From NCBI GenBank assembly GCA_965644315.1, contig CBFFRQ010000090.1, forward strand, positions 62,001-126,000: DNA of 64,000 bases. Reading direction: 5' to 3'. The notes under the pieces are model-generated. The model saw only the letters and a list, made by a program, of their open reading frames with translations. It was not told where the DNA came from and did not search any database. Below, one piece after another: positions 8,970 to 18,934 of this stretch; the first letter of the stretch is position 1, and each line of letters opens with the position of its first letter. This stretch comes from Caecitellus pseudoparvulus (Eukaryota; Bigyra: Bicosoecida). The position numbers and the translations under genes are program-made.

Positions 8970-11714
8970 CTATTCCAGCGCAAGCTGGCGTCTAGGCCCC
9001 GCCACGCCTCCATGGGCGATGCCGCCACCTCTGGCCCAGGCAGCACGGCGTGCTGCTCCCATGGGGGAGAAGGGCCCTGTGGGGGACAGAAGGCTGGCCA
9101 CGGTGGGGTGGGAAGGCGGCAGGCCCGCTGCATGCACGACACTGTCCATGACCGCCGCAGAGCCAGAGGTGCGGTTGCGCCGGTGGGTGGCCCGGCGCGG
9201 CAGCGAGCCAGTCTGCCCCGCCAAGGCCACCAAGTCTGTGGCAGGCGTGGCAACGCCAGCAGCTGCGAATGCACTTCCGCCTGTTGCTCCCCGTCGTGTG
9301 CGCTGAACTGGCGTGCACATGGCCTGCCTCTGCCCCTTGGCCTCTTGCAGCCTGCGCAGGATAAGCAGGGGGTGGCCTGGCGGCACTTCCTGCACGCGCG
9401 CGTTTCCCGGGGACGGAAACGCCGCTGCGGGGATGATAGTGTACCGCTCAGGGCCGACATCCATCCCAGAAGGGGATGCCACAGAGCTGGCGGCAGGCGT
9501 GGGCGCTGCCGGAGCCATCATCGGCGTGTGCACGGACGAGGGTGTGGCGCACACAGTCGTGGTCATGACGGTGCCTGGGCTGGCTGGCACTTGGACAGGA
9601 GAAGGCGTGGATGCCACTGTCGTCGCGTCAGCCAGTGCTGCCTCCATCTCGGCCAGCCGAGCTTCTGCCTCATCCGCACGAGCCCGCTCGAACGCCAGCG
9701 CATCCTCTGCCGCTCGCGTGCCCGCCGCTGCTGCCTGCGCGGCGGCCTTGGCGGCCTGGACATCTGCTTCCAAAGCTGTGATGCGCCCACTGCGCCAGGC
9801 CTTCTGGGCGGCAGCGTCGGCCTGAGCAGCCTCCTCCACCCGCTTCCGCATCGCCTGGATGCCAGCCAGCGCCGTGCGGGCCATGGCCTCTGGACTTTCC
9901 TCCGCATCCACCGGTGGAGCCCCCGTGCTCCAGGGCTGCACTGCCTCCAGCTGACGCTGCAAGATGCCCTCCAGGCCCAGAAGCTGCGCATGCAGACCTT
10001 GCCGCGCCTTGGCCTCGGTTGCCAGGCGGCAGGCCAGGCGCTGCCCTTGCTCCAGCAGCGCCGCGATGCGTTCCCGACCCTCCTCACGCGCTGCCAAGGC
10101 CAGGGCCAGCTCAGCACTGCTGGCACGCAGCTGTTCTCCAGACTTGCCAAGCCGATGGCGCAGGCGGGTCACCTCCTCCGCAGCCTCGCCCGCCTGGCGC
10201 CGTGCCTCGGTCAGGGCTGCCTCCTGCGCTGCCAACTCTTCTTGGGCGCTGTTCCAGCCAGCGACGCTGTCTGCCAGGTGGATGTGCAGGAGGCGCACTT
10301 GTTCCGACTCCAGCGCAGCCTGCCGAGCAGTTGCTCGGCGTTGCCGGGCAGCAGGCAGCCCCAGTCGCCCAGCGAGCCCCCCCCAGAAGCCAGTCCGCTG
10401 GGCGGGCTGGGCTGGTGCTGCCGGTGCTTGCAGTTCATGCTCACGTGGGTGAGCTTCCCGAGCCTCCTCGTCATCAGACAGACTGACAGACTCCAGGGAG
10501 GGAGAGGAGGGGCCGGTGCTCGGGGCAGCGGACGCCGCCGCCCCCTCCAGCTCCCCACCAAGGAAACGCTGGACCAGGCCTCGCTCCCGGGCCTCTGCGG
10601 CATCTCGGCCAGCCAGAGCCGCTGCCTCCCGCTCCCGGGCCCGCGCCACCGCCTGCACGAGGCTGGTCACCTCCGCACGCAGGGACTCGTTGTCCTGGTG
10701 CAGGGCCTGGGCTCGGGTGTCAAAGACAGAGGCCGCAGCGCGCCACCGTCCCGCAGATGGGGGCCCTGTTGCACCAACCACTGCTTCCGCCCACAGGCGC
10801 TCCTCGCAGCTGGCCTGTGCAGCAGCTGCGTGCAGCAGATCAGCCTGGGTGCCAGCCACCATGGCCTGCATAGCCACTGCCCCGGCAGCAGCGGCGCTGG
10901 CGACGGGGGAGCCAAAGGGCGCCGCCTGGGCCATGCAGTGCAGACTGGCTGCTTTCTCCGCAAGACTGTGCTCGTGCTGCTGCAGTGCCTCGGCGCGGGC
11001 GTTCGCGGCGCTCCACATGGCGGCTTCGGCAGTGGACCCTTCGACGGCCAGCGTGGACACGGCTGCCAGCGCAGCCATCACAGCGACATCAGCCTCCCTG
11101 AAGGCAGCCTCAGCAATGAGGTTTATGTGCCTTGGGGGCAGCCCAGCGCCCCCCACCTGCTCATGCTCTTGAGCTTGTGTCACAGCGCTCCGAATGGCCG
11201 GAGGGGTTTCGGCACCAGCGCCTTGTGCATCAGTTTGGAAGCTGCACAGACCCACCAAGCCAGTTGCTGAGTCTTCACCGTCATTGCAACCTCCAATGTT
11301 GCTGCGGTGGATCCGCCCCTGTTGCAGTCGGCTGAAAGGGGGCGTCTCATGCACGAGCGCGCAGTCTGGCGCGACGTCAACTTCCGCAGTGCTCCCCGGT
11401 GACACAACGGTCGGGGCCAAGACGCAGGCGGTGGGAGACTGCACGCTGCAGCACTCGTCATCTGCCTGCATCAGTGTGCAACCTCCGCCTTGCCAGTCTT
11501 CGCTTGGAAAGGTGCCCTTCACACCGCTGCGGCGCGCAGTTGCGTCACCTGTGACAGGCTGCTCTGTCAACGGACGGGGCTGTGCCGGCTTCTCCTGCCG
11601 AGATTGGGTGTTTCGAGCTAGCACCACGCCTCTCTTATGAGAAGCTCTCTCCTGTTGCAACCCATTTTCTTTCAGGGACCGCAGGGCCCTCGGACTCGGG
11701 GCTGGGACGCTCAT
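8970..11714 (-). CDS. Long coiled-coil protein of unknown function
   Basis: Single open frame of 914 residues from the first ATG (MSVPAPSPRAL); upstream in-frame codons lack an ATG. Residues roughly 200-690 are Ala/Glu/Arg-rich with heptad patterning typical of coiled coil (for example AALEAREEAARLREEL-like stretches, with many Ala at core positions). The coil is broken by a short acidic Ser-rich segment (SLSDDEEAREA) and a hydrophobic GFWGGLAGRLGL patch. The C-terminal 200 residues are basic, Ser/Thr/Pro-rich and probably disordered. It could be a cytoskeletal, centrosomal or Golgi tether; nothing decides this. It ends 38 bp from the convergent PPP1R42-like gene. The long plus-strand frame opposite it is a Cys/His/Arg-rich antisense shadow. 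Confidence 0.7.
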   Translation of the reverse strand: MSVPAPSPRALRSLKENGLQQERASHKRGVVLARNTQSRQEKPAQPRPLTEQPVTGDATARRSGVKGTFPSEDWQGGGCTLMQADDECCSVQSPTACVLAPTVVSPGSTAEVDVAPDCALVHETPPFSRLQQGRIHRSNIGGCNDGEDSATGLVGLCSFQTDAQGAGAETPPAIRSAVTQAQEHEQVGGAGLPPRHINLIAEAAFREADVAVMAALAAVSTLAVEGSTAEAAMWSAANARAEALQQHEHSLAEKAASLHCMAQAAPFGSPVASAAAAGAVAMQAMVAGTQADLLHAAAAQASCEERLWAEAVVGATGPPSAGRWRAAASVFDTRAQALHQDNESLRAEVTSLVQAVARAREREAAALAGRDAAEARERGLVQRFLGGELEGAAASAAPSTGPSSPSLESVSLSDDEEAREAHPREHELQAPAAPAQPAQRTGFWGGLAGRLGLPAARQRRATARQAALESEQVRLLHIHLADSVAGWNSAQEELAAQEAALTEARRQAGEAAEEVTRLRHRLGKSGEQLRASSAELALALAAREEGRERIAALLEQGQRLACRLATEAKARQGLHAQLLGLEGILQRQLEAVQPWSTGAPPVDAEESPEAMARTALAGIQAMRKRVEEAAQADAAAQKAWRSGRITALEADVQAAKAAAQAAAAGTRAAEDALAFERARADEAEARLAEMEAALADATTVASTPSPVQVPASPGTVMTTTVCATPSSVHTPMMAPAAPTPAASSVASPSGMDVGPERYTIIPAAAFPSPGNARVQEVPPGHPLLILRRLQEAKGQRQAMCTPVQRTRRGATGGSAFAAAGVATPATDLVALAGQTGSLPRRATHRRNRTSGSAAVMDSVVHAAGLPPSHPTVASLLSPTGPFSPMGAARRAAWARGGGIAHGGVAGPRRQLALE

Positions 11715-12154
11715 GGCTGGCGCTGGTGCACGTGAGTGGCTCCTCAGCACTCGGTGGCTCCGCTTGAGGGGCACTGCCGGCTGCCAGCTCGTGCCAGACG
11801 AGTTCAAGTGGGTGGAGGTTCAGCTGATTTGTTGTTCTGGGTGAGTGTGTGTGGAGTGCTCCCGTGCCGCCCTCGCGTGCAAGACAGCCTACCAGCTATG
11901 GGTGTGCCCAACTCCCGTGCGAACCCTGAGCACTACCGGCCACCGCTCGGGCCCAGCACTTGCCAAAAGCAGCCCGCAATCAAGTTCATTTTGTCTTCTA
12001 CTCCCAGGATTATTCCGAACTTCCCTCCCTCCCGCAATGCTGCAACATTGAGCAGATTCCTGCGACACCTTGCAGAGAGTTCGATTTCCGCGGGCCACCA
12101 CGCCAGCGTGCACCGGCACGGCGCATCCCCTGCAAGCAGCTCCTGCGACACGCC
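11715..12154. promoter_or_regulatory. Divergent intergenic region, coiled-coil gene / phosphoglycerate mutase
   Basis: A 440-bp region between two divergent start codons. It should carry both promoters and 5' UTRs. It contains a pyrimidine-rich patch near 11990-12040 but nothing I can name. Confidence 0.35.
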
Positions 12155-13018
12155 ATGCTTTCCCGCGCTGCCAGCGTGACACGGACCCTGGCGTCGGCCT
12201 CCAGCACCGCGACAGCCGCGCCCCTGCACACCCTCGTGCTGATGCGGCATGGCGAGAGCGAGTGGAACCAAGCAAACCTCTTCACTGGCTGGCATGACGC
12301 AGGCCTGACGGCCAAGGGCGAAGCCGAGGCAACTCAAGCAGGGGAAGCCATGGCAGAGGCGGGGTTCCAGTTCGACATCGCGTACACGAGCGTCCTGCGC
12401 CGCGCCATTACAACTCTGTGGCGAGCCCAGGTTGCCATGGGCACAGAGTGGCTGCCAGTGGTGCGGGACTGGCGCCTGAACGAGCGACATTACGGTGCCC
12501 TCACTGGCTTGAACAAGGCTGAAACCACCGCCAAGTACGGGGAGGAACAGGTGAAGGTGTGGCGCCGGTCGTATGACACGCCCCCTCCCCCCCTCACGGA
12601 GGACTCAGAGTACTGGCCAGGGCATGACCGCAGGTACGCTGGCGTGCCCAAGAGCAGCCTACCCAAGAGTGAGTCCCTGGCCAACACGCTGGACCGCGTG
12701 CTGCCTGCGTGGAACGACAGCCTGGCGCCGGCCTTGTCTGACGGCAAGCAGGTGTTGGTGGTGGCCCACGGCAACTCCCTGCGAGCGCTGGTGAAGCACC
12801 TGGACAGCGTGTCGGAGAAGAAGATCACGGGGCTGAACATCCCCACGGGTGTGCCCCTCGTGTACAAACTGGATGAGTACACACTGCGCCCCGTGCCACA
12901 CGGGGACGAGACGGCACGCGTGCCGCACCTCACGGCCAACTACCTCGGGGACATCGCCGCCATCAAAGCGGCCGTGGCTGGCGTGGAGGCGCAGGCATCT
13001 GCCAAGCCCGAGGCGTGA
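12155..13018 (+). CDS. 2,3-bisphosphoglycerate-dependent phosphoglycerate mutase, probably mitochondrial
   Basis: Interconverts 3- and 2-phosphoglycerate in glycolysis and gluconeogenesis. The 287-residue protein has the phosphoglycerate mutase signature [11 protein letters not shown] with catalytic H32, the dPGM-specific [12 protein letters not shown], the acid LNERHYGAL and the second histidine in [10 protein letters not shown]. The chosen ATG (12155) gives a 22-residue extension ([20 protein letters not shown]) rich in Ser, Ala, Arg and Thr and free of acids, typical of a mitochondrial presequence. The frame is open further upstream but has no ATG there. A mitochondrial mutase would fit the mitochondrial payoff phase of glycolysis known from diatoms, oomycetes and other stramenopiles. 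Intronless; it ends 49 bp before the convergent mS26-like gene. Confidence 0.93.
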   Translation: MLSRAASVTRTLASASSTATAAPLHTLVLMRHGESEWNQANLFTGWHDAGLTAKGEAEATQAGEAMAEAGFQFDIAYTSVLRRAITTLWRAQVAMGTEWLPVVRDWRLNERHYGALTGLNKAETTAKYGEEQVKVWRRSYDTPPPPLTEDSEYWPGHDRRYAGVPKSSLPKSESLANTLDRVLPAWNDSLAPALSDGKQVLVVAHGNSLRALVKHLDSVSEKKITGLNIPTGVPLVYKLDEYTLRPVPHGDETARVPHLTANYLGDIAAIKAAVAGVEAQASAKPEA

Positions 13019-13067
13019 ATGCATTGGACGGGGCCTGTCGCCTGTGCGACGCCCCCCCCTGGCCCGC

Positions 13068-14589
13068 TCACTTGCCCTTGCCAAATGCGCCGCCCCATGC
13101 TGGGTCATCCCCCCCCAGAGCTTCAGAGGTCCAGTCCTCATCCACTGGAGTGGTGCTCTCGGCAGCAGTGCCCTCTCCATCCTCCTGCATCAGGGCCAGG
13201 ACATCATCCAAACTGTCCTCCAGGCCCACACCTGCGCCGGCAGCGCTAGCACCGGCGGAGGCCGTACCCTCCATGAAACCAGCCATGGCGGCATGGGCCT
13301 CTGAGCGCAGCTGCTCCGCAGGCTTGCCGTAGTACAGCTCCTCCAGCTGCAGGCCCAGGCCGGAGGGTGTGCCGCCGGAGGAGGCAGGGATGTCGTGCGC
13401 GAAAGAGGCGGCTGTCATGTCGTCCAGCTCGCCCTCCTCCGCCGCCTCCGCCGCCGCCACGGCCTGCACCGCCGTCTCTTCCTCCCAATCGGACGGGTAC
13501 CCGTCCTCGAAGGCGTCTGGGCCGGGGCCAGCAGCGGCCGCGGCGGTCAACTGGTGCACGTGCATGCGCTTGCGGGTCTCCGAGGCCAGGCGCTTGGAGG
13601 CAGCGTTGGCGAAGAACTCCTCATACTGCCACGGGTACTTCATGGCGAAGGTGTCCTCATTGATCAGTTCGTCAATGCGGTCCTCTGGGATCCAGGCGGC
13701 GGCATCCGCCTCCAGCTTGTCCAGCCACTCGGCCCGACGGGCAGCCACGTTGGCCAGCCACAACTGCTGGGCGCGGGAGGCAGCCTCGCGCTTCACTCTG
13801 TGAGGGGGCGTTAAGCGCGGACTGTGCAGGGCAGGCGCCCAGCCCGCACCATGCAGGGAACAACGTACCCTCGGAGTTTGGCCTGCTGGGACAGGGTCTG
13901 GCGGTGCAGGGCCGCGCGCAAGGCCTTGTGCTCATCCTTGCGCGCACGGCGCAACGCGGCACGGCGGTTGCTCTCCTCCACGATGGACCTGGTGGACGAG
14001 GGGGCAACAGGCAGGGTGAAAGGGTGGGCGTGTGAAGTTGGGAAGGTCCAGTACGCACTGCATGGCAGCTGCCTCCCGCTCACGGCGAGCGGCCCACTCC
14101 TGGGAGTACTGCTTGCGCACAGCAGTCATCTGCGGAAGGTGGGTGAAATGGGTGTGCTTGCCCGTGCAGTGGCAGTACCTTGCGGCCAACCGCCACGCAC
14201 CTCAGCCTTGAACTCCCGGCGCCGAGCAGCAAACTCCGCAGAGCTCGTTGGGACGGGGCGGGGGGCAATCTTCTCCACCAAGTTCACGTCCAGCTCGCCC
14301 ATCTTCCGGGCCTCTTCCCTCACGACAGATCGGGGTGGGTGCATGAACAGCTTGTGCTTGATGGTCTGCGCAGGCAGCGCGCGGGGGCCGCCGTGCATGC
14401 ACCTGGCAAGGTGGTGGTCTGCCTCATTTTCCGCGCCGGCGTACTCACAGCACGGTGCCGCCCTGTGCGTGCAAAGCGCAGCTGCTGGAGCTGCGTAGCT
14501 TGGCTGGCCACCAGGGATCGCGTGGACAGCGCTGCAGCACGAGCTGCAGCGGCTCCTCCAGCACAGGAGGCCGCAATGGGTGTCCACAT
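13068..14589 (-). CDS. Mitochondrial small-subunit ribosomal protein, mS26-like
   Basis: Five exons on the minus strand: 14589-14449, 14365-14201, 14129-14059, 13988-13869 and 13797-13068, giving 408 residues. All four introns are 70-83 bp with matching phases and GTGAGT, GTGCGT or GTACGT donors. Exon 1 (MWTPIAASC...) is Ala/Ser/Arg-rich without acids and reads as a mitochondrial presequence. The middle is a long, highly charged helix (AEFAARRREFKAE, EWAARREREAAA, RRARKDEHKALRAAL) followed by LDKLEADAAAWIPEDRIDE. This helix-plus-W[IV]-x-E-x-[IL]-[DE]-x-x-I arrangement resembles mS26 (MRPS26/Pet123). The last 150 residues are acidic and variable. The family assignment rests on pattern only; a generic mitochondrial coiled-coil protein is the alternative. 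Confidence 0.6.
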
Positions 14590-14988
14590 GGCGCCTGCTC
14601 GAGTGCTGAGCCAGTGAGGCTGAGGGGCTGCTCCAAGCCAGCACACTTTCAGCAGGGCGGAACAAAAGCAAGTGACCAGGTGTCGGCACCTGCTGATGAT
14701 CGTAGTTGGGATTTGCCTGCTCAAGAAGTGTGCCACGCCTCTCCTGTGAATGCCAGGAGGAGTGCAGTGCGGGACTTGAGCTGCCCAATCCGAGGGCAGC
14801 CTCTGCGCGTGCAGGCGGAGCGAGGCCAGGCAAGAAACTGTGCCTTCCACTCCGTGGTCTGCGGCTGTCTCCTCCTTCTCCTCCAGGGCGGAGTCCGGCT
14901 GCGCTCGGCACAGGGCCGCGGTCGCCACCTCGCTGGGGCTGCAAAGCCAGCGTTTCTTGCACCATCAAGCAGCAACTGAAAGCTCAGC
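14590..14988. promoter_or_regulatory. Divergent intergenic region, mS26-like gene / HK3
   Basis: A 399-bp gap between divergent start codons, expected to hold the promoters of both genes. Open frames through it lack ATGs in a usable phase or presequence-like or domain content. No element is identified. Confidence 0.35.
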
Positions 14989-17900
14989 ATGGCGGCTGCG
15001 TCAGCGGGCGTGGTGGCTCCAGCCCCTGAGACCAAGCCCTTACTGCAGACCTCCCTCCTGGTCGTGCAGGATGTGCCGCGAGCCCTCACCTTCTGCTCCT
15101 TCTTGGTGTGCATGGCTGTGCTTGCGGGACAAGTCGCTGTGGGCACCTACACCTCAGCGCCCATGCAAGCCACGGAGATGGCTGCCGCCTGGCTAGTTGG
15201 CTATGGCCCGCTCCTAGGCAGTCTGGCCTTGGCCTCGTACTTCGCCAGCTCCCGTGTGGAGCCGTACGCAGCCGCGTCAGTGCTGGTGCACGCGCTGCTC
15301 TCGGCCGTCGCAGTGCTGGTGGTCACCATCCTGACTGGGGTCTTCCAGGGGGCAGTCGTCATGTGCCCACCCTTGCGCACGGCTCTGCTGGGCGTCGTCG
15401 TCGTGAGTGGCTGGAACGCCATCGCGCGCACACTGCTGCTTGCCTGGCCGCCCTGCGACGCCGCAAAGCACTGGGGGCTGCACGCCTCGGCGCTGACGTG
15501 GTGGATGTTCGTGGGCATGTCCCTGGCTCCTCTCCTTGGCTTTTACGCGGATGTGCGCGCCGAAATGGGCCTGGCCGTGCTGAGTATGGCGGCCTGTGCA
15601 GTCTTCGCCGTTTTGGTGATTCGACCTTTGGCCGGCGCCCCTGTCGAACGCGTCCCACACCTGCTGCGCCCCGTCATGGAGCCCTTGACCTTCTCACACA
15701 CTGCCAGTGCTGCCCCAGTGTCCTGCTCCGTGCAGTCCTTCACGGAGATGCACGGGAGCCGCTTTGTGTGGGCGGCCGTTGCTGGCTCTATTCTCGTGCT
15801 GCTGGCGACGCTGGGCTGGAACGTCGCCGACTACTCCTGCGCCCTGGACGTCCTGGACACGAACCGTGAGGAGGGGGCCCGCTCGGCGTGGGCATCCCAC
15901 ACCAGTGCCGCACTGGAGTCGTGCGAAGACGACGTCGCGCACTTCTTCCCTTGGCGCGTCCTGCTCGCGTTTTGCGGCATGTCTCTCTGGTTCTCCACAC
16001 TCATGGTGGCGGTCGTGAGCTACCTGCTCACTGTCGTGAACCAGACTTCCGACCAGCAAACCCGTGGGCAGGAGGAAACCAGTGCCATGCTGCGTTGGCT
16101 ATCCCACGAGTGCCGCTCGCCCATCGGCGTGGCTCTGCTTGCGCTGGAGAATGCCAGTCAGGAAGCCCTGCTTGCCCTGCGCCAGCAGGCCCTGGCACAG
16201 GCCACTGCCGTCGGCGCCAGGGCAGAGCACCATCTGTCCCGCACCGTGGACAGCAAGCACGGTGTGCTGCCTCACGTGCCCGCCCTGGCGCCGGGCGGGG
16301 TGGGCGGAAGCCCTGGCAAGGCCAAGCACGCAGATGGCACGCTTGACTTGGTGCGTGCAGGGGACAGCCACCGCCACGGCACAGCAGCCAGCGAGCAGTC
16401 TGATGGTGGCAGCGGGGAGGACCTGCTGTGGATTTACCGGGCCCTGGAGGACGACGTGCGCAACGTCAGCCAACCCCTCACCATGCTCAGCGGCGTGCTA
16501 GACAACATGCTCGTGTACCTGCAGAAGCGGGAGCGGGCCAGCCAGCTGGGCCGGTCCTCTCAGCCCCTGCCTGCGCCCCGCCTGAACGTGCACCACAGCC
16601 TGCAGTCCTTCGAGCAGATGATGCAGCACCTCGTGGAGCTGTACGACGTCCCGCCTCCGCAGCTCAAACGCCAGTTCACGTTCATCCTACCGGGGGATGG
16701 ACCTCCCTGCACCCTGCATGGGGCAGTGGGCATGGAGCTGGTGCTGGAGCATGGGCTGTGGGGATACACCCCAGTCGCGCCCTCCACGCTGAAGCAGGGC
16801 CTGGTGAACCTCTTCACAAACGCCTTGAAGTACGGCGCATCTGGGGCGCCGCCCACCGCCCAGCCGGCGGACCCTGACTCGTCAGATGACTCAGCACGCG
16901 GGCCCACCCTTGGCACTGCACACATCGCAGTCAAAGTTGCGGTGGAGGTGGCGGGGGACGCACCCTTGCCCCGCAACATGCAGCTGCCCGACGAGTCCAC
17001 CTTCCTCAGCACTGCCGCTGGCACCCTGTCCGTGACGGTGACTGACCAGGGCCGCGGCATGGCCGAACAAGACTTGACATCCCTCTTCCAGCCCTTCACA
17101 CGCCTGCGCTCCGGGCAGCAGCAAAAGGGCACGGGCATGGGGCTGTGGCTCATGCGGGAGCTGCTCAAGAGCCAGGGCGGCGACCTCACCGCTGCCTCTG
17201 CAGGGCCCGGCTGTGGCTGCTCCTTCACCCTCACCCTCCCTGTGGCCATGCAAGTGGCCCACGTGCGCAGTCTGCTCGCCCTGTCTGACCCGCGTGCGAG
17301 CGTGGATGAATACCAGCCATTTCGGGTGGTGCACCTCGGCGCTGGCGAGCTGCCGGAGGCGCCCCTGGACAAGGAGGACTCGGCCTCCATCCCACACCGC
17401 GACATCGCAGGCCCAGAAACCAGCGTCATGCAGAGCCTGCTCAGTCGCTCTGATGGTGCTGTGGGGCACATGGGCCGGCACTCGGCAGCCAGTGGCGGCA
17501 CGGGGGGCCTGCGCATGCGCTCGCATGGCGGTAGCTCAGGCGGCACGCGGTTCTCCGCCATGCGGGAGGAGTCCCTGGACGTCCTCAGCACCAACGCCCA
17601 GTACGGTCCGTCGCCGGATGTGGTTCAGGCTGGGCAGCACGGCGGCTCGCCTGGCGCTGGGCAGGCCTTTGCTGCCACGGAGCTGTTCGATGCCCTGCAA
17701 GATCGAGCTCTGGGCACGGGTGGCCTGAGCTCCATCTCGGAGGCTTGCGCCTCCCTGCCGCCCGCTGGCTCTCCCCATGCCATGCGGCGCCAAGGCAGCA
17801 CGGGGTCGCCCCAGGACCCTGCTGCATCCGGTGCGGGGACGGCTGCTCGGCATGGCGTGCCGCTGACCCCTGGTGCGGCAGCGGCGCTGCAGCGCGGCCC

Positions 17901-18753
17901 TGAGAGCCGGGCGAGATCCAAGCGCCGCAGCGGTGCCATGTCCAACGAAGCAGCAGGCCTGCGCATCCTGCTTGTAGACGACTCCAAGCCCCTGCGTCGT
18001 CAACTGTCAAGGTCCCTGGAACGACTCGGGGCCACCGTGAGCACTGCCGTGGACGGGGCGGACGCGCTGCAGGTCATTGGCACGACCAAAGATCAGATCC
18101 ACGTTATCCTCTGCGATCTGTCCATGCCAGTCATGGACGGTCCGGGCCTGGCCAGTGCCCTGCGCACGGCTGGCGTCCTGCGCAAGCTTAGAGGCAGTGC
18201 GGATGGCACGTCCCAGCCGCCAGCCATGCCGTTTGTGCTTTCCACGGTGAAGGCCGACTTTAAGGTGCCGCAGCCAGGGGCAGAAGGTGGCCCGTCTGCG
18301 GTAGAGACCAGTCCGTCCAGCCAGGCCTCGCGAGCCCTCACGCCCACAGGCTCCACGCGGGATGCTTCTGGGCTGCCGCCGTCTGACATCGGCTCCACCA
18401 CCGAGTTGACTGGCACGGTAGCCTTGAAGGCCACCGCCAGCTCCTCGGGCGGTAGCAGCCAGGCTGGCTCCCTCATCCACCCGGCAGTGGGCCGGGGCCA
18501 GACGTCCATGGACCCTGGGTCAGCCCAGCAACCCTCAGCGCTGGACAGCCAGCCAACCCGCAGCGCAGGCGAGCTGGCGGCGCTCTTCCCAGGCCTTGCC
18601 TTCGTCGGCCTGACGGGCAACGGCGTGCAGGAGGATCTTGTGCGGTTCAGGCAAGCTGGGGCGCACCTCGTCCTCACCAAGCCCTCCTCGGCCAAGGACA
18701 TCATTGCAAGCGCAGCGCGAGTGCTGCTTGCATTGCACGCCGAGCTTGGGTAA
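14989..18753 (+). CDS. Hybrid histidine kinase HK3
   Basis: Complete intronless paralogue of HK1 and HK2, 1,254 residues. About eight membrane helices occupy residues 20-365; the loop before the last helix has two cysteines 27 residues apart. The H-box MLRWLSHECRSP gives phospho-H373. DHp and ATPase motifs match HK2 (QPLTMLSGVLDNMLVYL, NLFTNALKYG, DQGRGM, KGTGMGLWLM). A Gly/Ser-rich linker of about 230 residues joins the ATPase to the receiver (LLVDDSKPLRR). The phospho-acceptor D1043 lies in CDLSMPVMDGP, the switch is T1209 in FVGLTGNGVQ and the conserved lysine is in VLTKPSS. The Asp-to-Thr gap is 166 residues, again about 135 more than normal. There is a longer DHp insertion (about residues 400-475) than in HK2. 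Confidence 0.92.
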   Translation: MAAASAGVVAPAPETKPLLQTSLLVVQDVPRALTFCSFLVCMAVLAGQVAVGTYTSAPMQATEMAAAWLVGYGPLLGSLALASYFASSRVEPYAAASVLVHALLSAVAVLVVTILTGVFQGAVVMCPPLRTALLGVVVVSGWNAIARTLLLAWPPCDAAKHWGLHASALTWWMFVGMSLAPLLGFYADVRAEMGLAVLSMAACAVFAVLVIRPLAGAPVERVPHLLRPVMEPLTFSHTASAAPVSCSVQSFTEMHGSRFVWAAVAGSILVLLATLGWNVADYSCALDVLDTNREEGARSAWASHTSAALESCEDDVAHFFPWRVLLAFCGMSLWFSTLMVAVVSYLLTVVNQTSDQQTRGQEETSAMLRWLSHECRSPIGVALLALENASQEALLALRQQALAQATAVGARAEHHLSRTVDSKHGVLPHVPALAPGGVGGSPGKAKHADGTLDLVRAGDSHRHGTAASEQSDGGSGEDLLWIYRALEDDVRNVSQPLTMLSGVLDNMLVYLQKRERASQLGRSSQPLPAPRLNVHHSLQSFEQMMQHLVELYDVPPPQLKRQFTFILPGDGPPCTLHGAVGMELVLEHGLWGYTPVAPSTLKQGLVNLFTNALKYGASGAPPTAQPADPDSSDDSARGPTLGTAHIAVKVAVEVAGDAPLPRNMQLPDESTFLSTAAGTLSVTVTDQGRGMAEQDLTSLFQPFTRLRSGQQQKGTGMGLWLMRELLKSQGGDLTAASAGPGCGCSFTLTLPVAMQVAHVRSLLALSDPRASVDEYQPFRVVHLGAGELPEAPLDKEDSASIPHRDIAGPETSVMQSLLSRSDGAVGHMGRHSAASGGTGGLRMRSHGGSSGGTRFSAMREESLDVLSTNAQYGPSPDVVQAGQHGGSPGAGQAFAATELFDALQDRALGTGGLSSISEACASLPPAGSPHAMRRQGSTGSPQDPAASGAGTAARHGVPLTPGAAAALQRGPESRARSKRRSGAMSNEAAGLRILLVDDSKPLRRQLSRSLERLGATVSTAVDGADALQVIGTTKDQIHVILCDLSMPVMDGPGLASALRTAGVLRKLRGSADGTSQPPAMPFVLSTVKADFKVPQPGAEGGPSAVETSPSSQASRALTPTGSTRDASGLPPSDIGSTTELTGTVALKATASSSGGSSQAGSLIHPAVGRGQTSMDPGSAQQPSALDSQPTRSAGELAALFPGLAFVGLTGNGVQEDLVRFRQAGAHLVLTKPSSAKDIIASAARVLLALHAELG

Positions 18754-18934
18754 GCTGCGCTGCTGCAGTCTGCCCCCGGCACATTTCTCAGACACGCCAA
18801 ATACAATCACTTGTTCACTGGCAAGGTGCTTGTCCCATCGCACTTAGAGTGCGAGGGGAGCAGCAGGCTTCTGCTGCGGGACGTCAGACCTTGGAGCTTG
18901 GACTTGCGGAAACTGCACCGCCACCAGCCCGGCC

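Noticed and set aside
8913-11270. 785-residue plus-strand frame
   Set aside because: Cys/His/Gln/Arg-rich without heptads or domains; the minus strand encodes a clear coiled coil over the same bases.
11960-12154. N-terminal extension of phosphoglycerate mutase from a TTG codon
   Set aside because: No ATG before 12155 in this frame, and the ATG at 12155 already starts a convincing presequence.
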